Origin: Theocolax elegans
Taxonomy: Eukaryota > Arthropoda > Insecta > Hymenoptera > Cerocephalidae
Assembly (NCBI GenBank): GCA_026168455.1
Contig: CM047428.1
Location: 82,726,594 to 82,790,593, forward strand
Length of the DNA stretch: 64,000 nt
Reading direction: 5' to 3'
The translations under genes were made by a program, and so were the position numbers. Positions within the stretch are counted from its first letter, which is position 1, and each line of letters begins with the position of its first letter. Below are positions 57,501-64,000 of this stretch, in pieces. The notes beneath the pieces are model-generated. The model was given only the letters and a program-made list of their open reading frames with translations. It did not search any database and was not told the DNA's origin.

Positions 57501-60500
57501 TTTTTGTATAATTTTTTCTACGATTTTTCTTCTGTGGTCTCCGACCGCAGATCCTCGCATATGAGAATTGAAGTCCCCTAGGATTATAAACAGCTCAGGA
57601 AGTTGCTGTAGTAGGGCTTCCAATTCATTCAAACATAAGGGAGGTACTGTGAGGAAGGTATATATTACAAATTGTTATATTTTTTGGTAATAAACATTTG
57701 ATCGCTACCGCTTCTTGTGTCGTATTTAGGTCTATCTTATTTGAGGGTATATCTTTTTTATTTAACCCTTTCAGTCACGCAATTTAGGTAAATTCGTTCA
57801 AAAGTCTTAATAAAAGGTTTCCGACGTATTTCGTAACGCTAAAACCGAATCCTAATGGCAATTCCATAATCTTTGTTCATCAATCAAAGAATTCCAATCA
57901 TAGAAAGCATATGTTACTCATCAAATTTCACCGCTAACCTATTAAATTCTCAAAAACAAATGTTTTTTGACAATTGTTTATTTATAATAATTATAAACAA
58001 TTATATATTCACAAAACATCTCCATTACTCAATAGTAGAGGTACAGTAGTATCGAAAAAAGCAAAAAATTTCAAAATCCTGCATTAATTTTGAAAAATAT
58101 GAAAAAAAGAAAAAAGAAAAATATGAAAAAAGTTAAGACGTCCATACATGGGCGTCTGTGACTGAAAGGGTTAAGTGATAGTGGCTACTCCGCCACTTGC
58201 TTTAAGTAACTCACGGTTTTTGTAGAATCATTGATATCCTTTTAAGTCAAAGTTAATGTCAGATTTAAAATGAGCTTCCTGAAGACTTTTTTCGTGTATT
58301 AGTTTTTGGAGGTGTAGATATCGTTTGAAAAACCGTTTATTTTATTGTGTTTATATATTTGATGTTCATCTCAAATCGAATTTTTGTAAGCTTATTATTC
58401 TTATTCTGAATCTAAAGATACAGATGTTCTATTTTTTATAAGTTTAGTAAATTTGATTTTCATGTTTCTTTTACGTAAACAGGGTAGAGAGTTCTCAGCA
58501 TGTCAGAGATTTCTTTTATATTTTCAGAGTATTCTTTGGCTATCTCATCGGTTGCAGGATTGGAGATTGCTTTGTCTAAGAAACTTTTAAATGTATAAAT
58601 AGCGTTTAATGGGAATTTGTTTTTTTCCTCGATTAATTGTTCTGTTACATGGAGTATAATTTCATCAATGATTTCGTTTTCTGTTTGGAGATTTTCAGTA
58701 GTGTTTGTTTTTCTTATTTTATTAATTTATTATTTTTAATTTTAATTTTAATATTTTTATTTTTCTGTTGTTTTTTATATCTAGTTTCTTTTAAAGAACA
58801 TTTCAAAGTTTTATTGTTATTAACTAATAATAATTGAAATATATCAGTTTTCAAATAAGGCATGCACACAATCCATATGGGGCTTAGATTCGTCGTATTA
58901 AAGCCAATAATCGTATCCTATTATTATTATGCGATTATGTTGAACGGCGCAATTAAAAAATAAATAAAATTTCTAAAATTTCTGGTTTGTTTCAATGAGT
59001 TTGCTGAAAAACGTAAATTTTGTAGTTTTAAGTAAATATTAACTGTAACGTTTTAGCCACTTTCTCCAAAATTGACAACTGTTTTGTTGTCCGTACAACT
59101 AACAAATTAAGCTCAAATGCAATGATCTACCCCTTCAAGAAACCAAATTACAGACTTTAAAAAATAACGTGTTTCATTCACATAAAATGTCTATACTATT
59201 GTAGATTTGCTCATATACATTCCGATTTATTTTCATAAAAATAAATAATATAGATATTTTAATTACAATCGAAAATTAAAGAATGTTAAACGTAGATTAT
59301 TTTAAAATTTCTTATGCAAAAGAGACAATATTTCATCTCATTTGAAAAGTCTAATATACTATAGTTAGTACTGTATTTAAGTTAACTGTGTTGAAATTTG
59401 TGTAATTGTTTTATAGTTATAATCAAATCGATAATAAAAGCTTTCGCTGTTTAATTAATAAAAATTTATTTTTTATTTTAATTTATTAATTTATTTCAAC
59501 AGTTTTATGTGATTTTAATTTTAATAACATAGTTACAGATTACAGAATATTGGGAAAGTCGAGAAAAAGTATGAAAATCAGGAGATAGACGAATTTTTGA
59601 GCGATGCACAAGTTTATCGAGACATGTCCTCAATTTTCATCTATCATCAAAAATCTATTGAGTTAAGACGATAATCGTAATACGATTTTAGTAAATACAA
59701 ACCCTAGTAAACATAATTCTGAAGGACTAGGAAATATAATGTCTAATAGTGAAAAAGACGTGCATCAATATTAATAATTTGTATATATTGTAGAACTGTC
59801 CAAATGATAAACCAATCGTTCAGCTTTAGTTTCTTAGTAGTTATGTCGCTCGCTCTTGTAGGAGTAGCTTTACTTATGTTTGACGTAAGAAATAATAATA
59901 TAATAATTATATATTATTTTTAATTGAAAAAACAATGGAAGTATTTGTCATTCTGTAATATAATTAAGAAAATAAAAAAACTTCTTACTTTTCTTTTTAC
60001 GTTGTCTATTCACGTGATTTTTATATTAGTACAACGTATTTTTAGTGGCTAACTTACCTATTACATTCTTTTTTAAATATGTCCATTACTGTCTAGTGTT
60101 ATTAATGATGAACTTCCTATGATTGTTTTATTTTTTTAGATAAGTAATGGATATTATTATTTTTAGATATTGTTACACATTTATTATCCTGTTCAAATAT
60201 TGAGGATAGGAATTATGTTGATTGGAATATATTTATCGTTGTTTTACTTGAATTGGAATGCTCAGCAAATCGTCAATTCCAGTGACAAAGTGTTTATATG
60301 CTGGTAAGTGAAGGGCAATTAAAATTATTTATATTTTTACCAATATTTTCTCTTTCATGAAAATAGAAAATAAAATAAAACATTTCTTTCCGAAAATAAG
60401 CAATTATTAAAAATATTAACTATAAAGTACAAAAGTAATTATGTATAATCATAATTTACCGTATTAGATTCGCCATGTGTTAAATTAAATTCTTTTTTAT

Positions 60501-61197
60501 TAGATTCGTAATTAGCGATGTGAAAAAGCTTGCAAATTTGAAATTTGGCCATAATCTTATGACGTTTCTATGTCAAATTCTTAATCAGCGACTCTGGAAT
60601 CTAACTTGCTTTCAAACCTTATTAAATTATTTTCCGAAAAATACACTTTCAAGCTTCTGAAGAACTTTTGATGCATGTCCGTAGTTATCGATTTGTATAA
60701 TTAATTAAAGCATAAAAATCAAAATAAGTTAATTTATCACGTACACCGCCTTTCAAAGGGTTGACAGATGTTTACTCGCGAAACGTTTTCGCTTTTAGTA
60801 AAAATTATAAAAAACAATAAATCTATTTGCTTTAATTTTACTTTGAATAATAATTTATGTTTCTATTTTGTATTTACGTAGCTATATTGGACGCTGGTTC
60901 AATTTTTCAGTCAAAGCACGAAAACTTGTATCCGTCATCATGGCGCGTAGTGTCAAACCTTGTGTATTATCGGCAGGTGGTCTCTTCGACATGAATTTAC
61001 AATCTTTTGCTGCGGTGAGACAAATAATACTCTTTTTTCATTAATGAAACATATTAGATAGATAAAAGAAATTTATTAACTTGTTAAAAAATAATTTTTT
61101 ATATGTATATAACGAATAATAATTAATGATTTATCAGATTGTCCGAACTTCAGCATCATACGCAACTGTAATGTTATCGATGCAGCAGCCAGCGTAA
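48553..61197 (+). CDS. Insect odorant receptor (7tm_6 family), possibly a pseudogene
   Basis: Insect odorant receptors are seven-helix ligand-gated channels that pair with Orco in sensory neurons. Exons read as 48553-48696, 48776-48899, 49147-49260, 51338-51609, about 51680-51717, 59546-59661, 59794-59884, 60167-60303, 60882-61014 and 61138-61197, about 400 codons, the family's normal size. Family marks: LLKLYGLWPYLTS, WGKNTIMVAEDI, AKDWQKL, a long second extracellular loop in exon 4 ending HACGLFAIV, IYHQKSIE, SFSFSFLVV, YLNWNAQQIVNSS, ARSVKPCVLSAGGLFDMNL and RTSASYATVMLSMQ. The last four introns are GT-AG and in frame. Two places fail: the only donor/acceptor pair between exons 1 and 2 adds one base, and exon 4 joined to either downstream acceptor makes a TGA where YRLE-like CRLK follows. 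The gene is either disrupted, unusually spliced or affected by assembly indels. An 8-kb intron holds nested transposons. Confidence 0.75.
49443..50215. repeat. Pair of diverged, opposed coding-like copies in an OR intron
   Basis: The plus strand at about 49455-49518 encodes RETNFFKVVEYDFF. The minus strand at about 50050-50130 encodes TRISGDINFFEAVEYDYKKT. The nucleotide words GTGGAATATGATT are shared in inverse orientation. They may be relics of a repeated ORF or of a foldback. The family was not recognised. Confidence 0.35.
50571..50992 (-). mobile_element. 5S-rRNA-derived SINE, copy 2
   Basis: On the complement it starts AACCGACGCGGTGGTGGAGT. It continues with CTCGGCCGATCACGAAAGTT, AAGCAGCACTGAGTGCGGTT and CGTACTTGGATGGGTGAC, very close to 5S rRNA with its internal control boxes. 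A non-5S body follows that is shared with copy 1 (CCCCGGGCGAATGCGAGATG). It lies in an intron of the odorant receptor, antisense to it. Confidence 0.8.
51720..52550. other. Odorant receptor intron, nothing recognised
   Basis: AT-rich sequence without coding motifs or clear inverted repeats. Confidence 0.45.
52554..52698. mobile_element. CCCTAGTAGAAAT MITE, copy 2 (145 bp)
   Basis: CCCTAGTAGAATATTGAGCA at the left is inverted as TGCTCAATTTCTACTAGGG at the right. It has the same terminus as the copy at 23929 but an unrelated interior, so it may be a different subfamily. Confidence 0.75.
53145..53645. repeat. Foldback element, about 0.5 kb, with an inner hairpin
   Basis: Outer arms include CTAATTACTTTTTTAGTGGA and AATGTGTTTCCGACCG (53200-53240), inverted at 53545-53600. 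A central hairpin at 53355-53416 pairs CAAATCGTTATTCA with TGAATGACGATTTG around a GC-rich loop. Confidence 0.75.
53865..54085. repeat. Small foldback, about 220 bp
   Basis: GCATTCGAAAGACATAA and CAATTCAGCGCTAAAGC are inverted as GCATTAGCGCTGAATCAAA and TATCTTTCGACACC. The arms are about 75 bp and imperfect. Confidence 0.7.
54087..55290 (-). pseudogene. Non-LTR retrotransposon reverse transcriptase, degenerate
   Basis: The complement carries, in shifting frames, an NDSFRPISLTS-like block (about 55170), GFCKDRSCSDNLINLSLKIE then ATFLDYQGAFNNV (about 54960-55080, RT motif 4 with the catalytic D), LFADDITLYVNF (about 54770-54805, motif 5) and a C-terminal piece at 54087-54335 (MSNPLPYFEERAKQLCNC). 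The motif order is intact but frames are broken. It sits in the large odorant receptor intron, antisense. Confidence 0.75.
56085..56241 (+). mobile_element. CGCGTAAAAAAAGTCTGG-type element, one-ended copy
   Basis: GGGAGAAAGTCTGGTTGATT through CTCACCAGCTAGACTTTG and ACTTTTTTTTACACGGGG matches the right half of the element at 10601-11140. The left end is missing, with the LINE on one side. Confidence 0.6.
56300..58830 (-). pseudogene. Non-LTR retrotransposon (ORF1 tail, endonuclease, start of RT), interrupted
   Basis: On the complement, about 58471-58700 encodes an ORF1-like helix region (NEIIDEIILHVTEQLIEEKN) ending before endonuclease pieces at about 58185-58330 and 57640-57760. The open frame 57099-57632 has ELFIILGDFNSHMRG, SSIDLTLSSP and LHDSDHYPIY, the GDFN, SxID and SDH blocks of the apurinic-type endonuclease. 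The RT begins downstream with KNYRPISLTNNLCKRIEKIL (about 56400) and then stops: 5'-region present, 3' end lost. A piggyBac-type MITE splits the endonuclease. Several stops show it is dead. Confidence 0.8.
57762..58174. mobile_element. piggyBac-type MITE with TTAA target duplication
   Basis: TTAA at 57762-57765 and 58171-58174 flank an element with perfect 13-bp ends, CCCTTTCAGTCAC and its inverse GTGACTGAAAGGG (57766-57778, 58158-58170). TTAA duplication plus CCC-starting ends is the piggyBac signature. It is 405 bp with no transposase. The host LINE endonuclease reads on across the insertion (GGVATIT before, NKKDIPSNK after). Confidence 0.88.
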
Positions 61198-61679
61198 CAT
61201 TTGAATAATACATGAAAATGATTGTTAATTGACATAACATATTACACTTGTATATTTAAAAAATATATTTTTGTCAACCGTTAAAAATTTTTTTACATTA
61301 CAGATTAAAATTATTATTTTCTTTAGCCTGACTAAGGTCAACAAAGAAATGAACGAAATCGCAAAATATTTACAATTAGATCAATGTCAAAATGGATAAC
61401 CACTTTCCAATATAAAATTCGAAAGATGTCCAAAAAAACGGATTTCGTATTCAAAATACAAATGAAATGGTTTATTATTAGATTATTACTGTTACATTTT
61501 GCTGGTAACATAAATAAATATTCTTAAACTAAATAAACAGCCGAAACAAAAATGGTTTAAGTTAAATAATGAAAGCACTGAAATTAAGGCAGTGATAATT
61601 TCATTGTATTTTATAATAATTAAACTTTCCCTACTGACTGTTATATAAAATATGTATACAATTTATAAGTTCGAATTAT
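61198..61679. other. Space between the converging odorant receptor and the right-edge gene
   Basis: AT-rich. An unassigned plus-strand open piece at about 61304-61400 (SLTKVNKEMNEIAKYLQLDQ), preceded by an acceptor-like ACAG, could be an alternative last exon. The receptor has already reached its normal family C-terminus at 61197, so this is doubtful. Confidence 0.35.
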
Positions 61680-64000
61680 CTAATCAAGGCTGACAGCAGC
61701 TTTAATATCTGCCGTTTTCAGGATCTTTTCGGAACTTTTAGGTAGTCGTAACCTCTCTTCGGGTTGAAGTATTTCAGCGATAATTTTTTCATCGTTGCGG
61801 TCTATTTCTACCAATGATCTCAGATCTGTAGTTGCTTTTTCAGCATCGACAACGATATTAATCGGTGATTCGGCCTCTTCCGTTACGATAGATAAAGGAT
61901 CGGATTGCATTTCGGAGGATATCGTGAGTCGTCCATTCACTTGTGTCGGTAACGAATTGCACGACGGATTCACAATGGGCGACACTTGTGTTTTAGGAAC
62001 TTGCGATAATTGCCTATCTTCGAGGGCAATTATTGACGCTTTAAGAATTGTTGTAGGTTCATCGTAAAGCTGAAATATCGTTATTTTAATAAATTTATTA
62101 AAAATATATACCAGAATATAAGTTTCGAAAAGTATTTAAAGTATAAATGTTGATAAAAATATCTTTTTTATTAAACTTTTACAATGTTTAAATAAATCAT
62201 TTAAAGATATTATAACAAGTAAAAGTTATATATAATAATTATTATTTTCTCACTAAAAATTTCAAAATATATAATTCTTTTATCAAAATAGTTCTATCTA
62301 ATTTTAATTATATTCATATTGTGTTTGTTTCTTTTAAACCATGATAATCGTTATAAAAAATTCTAATATTAAACGTAATAAACCAATGGTTTTTTTCAAA
62401 AATAACTTGGAATAGTTATTAAATAGAATGGTTCTTAATCATTAAAAATGAACTACTTACAGCATCAAACGGAGCATCTAAAAATAACTCTTGGAGAAAC
62501 CGCCTTGCTTGAATTCTGTATGTGTTATTTGCCAAACGTGCAGATACCTCAGAATATATACATACGTCCTAAAACAAAGATATTATTTAACTATTAAATT
62601 TGAATATTATTACAATTGATGTACACCACTTTTATTTAGAATAAAAGTATAATAATTTACCTGAAAAACATTAGGATACTGTTGTCTTAATCTAAGCAAC
62701 GTTTGTCGACTGTGCCTGTAGTAAACTGGATTGGCAAGACGTTGAGTGTGTCTCAAAATTTCTCTATAAAAAGGCGTAATATAGTTTTGTAATGAACAAT
62801 TATTATAAAATAAGAAATTAATGAATAAATAAAAATAAATAAAAATACAATAAAAATAATAATACAATAAAAATCGAACCTTCGAGTTTTATCGACAGAG
62901 CGCCGAAAATCAAGTTCAGTGCCAACCGAATCGTTCGATGCGCTTTTTTCATGAAAGCAAATGAGGCATACCCTTGAATGATCACCAGATACCTCGTACT
63001 CTGAACTCGATTCTTCATCTGCGTCACTTGCATTTTGTCTTGAACCACCAGCTCTTTGTTTCGACTTATTATTTGGCAGTTCTAAACGATTATTCGCAGT
63101 GGTAACGTAACATTCGGAATTGCTTTCATTGTTACTCAGTCTATTGGTTGCAACTTCACTAGAATTTGATTTCGCACGATCTTCTAAGACAATTTTAGGA
63201 ATAGGAGAATCGCGCTCAGACTCACTCTCGTTTGGATTCTGCAAGTGCTTTTCCGATCGATGCAACTGCGAGGTTGACTTTAATACTGCATGCAGAATTG
63301 ATGATTCGTTCGCATTCATATTCTGTAACCAGTCGACAAAACGATTATTAATTTTACACTGACGTTAAATAGTACATTATTAATAGTCATTTACATAAGC
63401 ACTAAAAAAATACTGATAACTAATATGAGACAGTCGAATGTAACATAATAATTAATACTAATAATAATAATAATTCAATTACTTGAGAATGCCTGGAATC
63501 GAAGTTAATTTGAGATTTACTATTTTTTTCGACAAGCACTTCAGACGGCATAGGTTCAGGAAATATAGCATTAAGCTTCTTCGGTAAACTGATACCCATA
63601 TAACGTGAATTATTGTCCTGCGATGGCGGTGATATAGCTGCTGGTTGTGGCGTAGGAACATCCGAAGCAACAGTATCCGTGATCCAATTACGAGATGTTT
63701 CGAATTCGGAAAGACTTTGAAGTGACAATCTTCCATCTGAACTATACATCTACAAAATAATTGTTACGTTCAGTTTTTAAAAAGTTTAATGATACGCAAA
63801 GTTGCAATTGTTAAAAATTTACTTCGAGACTGCTGTGTGAAAAACTAGGTCTACGATGTCGTTGTAGATTTCTAAGCCTGGCGTAACCTTCAGCATCCTG
63901 TTGACTTAATCTTTGCACACTCGACAACGGACTCGGTGTTTCTGCTCTTTCGGGCAATACGTAACGTCGTGCTTCAAGATCGGTCGCTGCGCTCTCCGAA
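61680..64000 (-). CDS. Unrecognised Ser-rich protein, six C-terminal exons, partial
   Basis: Coding exons on the complement are 63823-64000 (open at the edge), 63483-63749, 62880-63322, 62661-62763, 62461-62568 and 61680-62069 (stop). All introns are GT-AG and frame is kept, giving about 495 residues. The N-terminal part seen here is polar and Ser-rich (RRPSFSHSS, LSLQSLSEFE). The middle has an acidic Ser stretch (DADEESSSEYEVSGDHS) followed by VCLICFHEK, a single Cys pair. The best conserved-looking stretch is predicted helical: RQTLLRLRQQYPNVFQ, then DVCIYSEVSARLANN and RRFLQELFLD (exons 4-5). I do not recognise the family. It is likely cytosolic or nuclear because no membrane segment or signal peptide is seen. 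The gene converges on the odorant receptor, with stops 482 bp apart. Confidence 0.8.

Larger units (their letters stand above)
55826..59218. repeat. Foldback element split by later insertions
   Basis: The left arm 55826-56075 (ATGGGCAAATCCATAATAGT; AATATTTACTTAAAACTACA) is inverted at 58970-59218. The arms are about 250 bp with moderate divergence. The enclosed 2.9 kb is a LINE and MITEs, so the foldback existed before them. Confidence 0.75.

Noticed and set aside
61304..61400. Extra last exon of the odorant receptor
   Set aside because: The receptor already ends at 61197 just after the conserved SMQ, as expected for the family.

Overview
This window is AT-rich, intron-containing animal nuclear DNA. 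The genes look like an insect, most likely a hymenopteran and perhaps a parasitoid wasp. That inference rests on a seven-transmembrane insect odorant receptor of the kind expanded in wasps, ants and bees, on short spliceosomal introns, and on the repeat content. I could not identify the species.

Layout. (1) 1-3839, minus strand: the first seven coding exons (about 1003 codons) of BTAF1/Mot1, the Snf2-family ATPase that strips TBP from DNA. The ATPase part lies beyond the left edge. A GA run sits in intron 1, and a GC-richer flank with short triplet runs lies upstream. (2) 5-16.7 kb: no host gene seen. It holds hairpin MITEs, a decayed Penelope-like retroelement, a 0.2-kb tRNA-like MITE and a GC-rich island. 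(3) 16871-27460, plus strand: a two-exon gene for a 201-aa unrecognised protein with a proline/glutamine-rich linker and a weakly BESS-like C-terminus. Its 10-kb intron is filled with foldback elements, Tc1/mariner-type termini and LINE debris. (4) 28-35 kb: foldback elements, a 5S-rRNA-derived SINE and a short ORF with three 9-residue repeats. (5) 35730-40689, plus strand: a complete six-exon BBS1 gene (579 aa), a BBSome subunit of cilia, with an X-box-like RFX site about 300 bp upstream, one GC-AG intron and a 1-kb foldback in intron 2. (6) 41.2-47.4 kb: a nested stack of giant inverted repeats. (7) 48553-61197, plus strand: an odorant receptor gene of about nine or ten exons. Two of its junctions cannot be joined in frame. 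Its largest intron holds nested mobile elements, including a LINE split by a piggyBac-type MITE. (8) 61680-64000, minus strand: the C-terminal six exons (about 495 aa) of an unrecognised serine-rich protein that continues past the right edge.

The genes do not form a functional cluster: a transcription regulator, a ciliary trafficking protein and a chemoreceptor share the window. The dominant feature is the density of long palindromic (foldback) elements of 0.2-1.8 kb. Many are bounded by (TA)n tracts, several are nested or abutting, and two large sets lie inside gene introns. They could give long hairpin RNAs; this is inference. All element boundaries were read by eye and are approximate unless a target duplication is stated.
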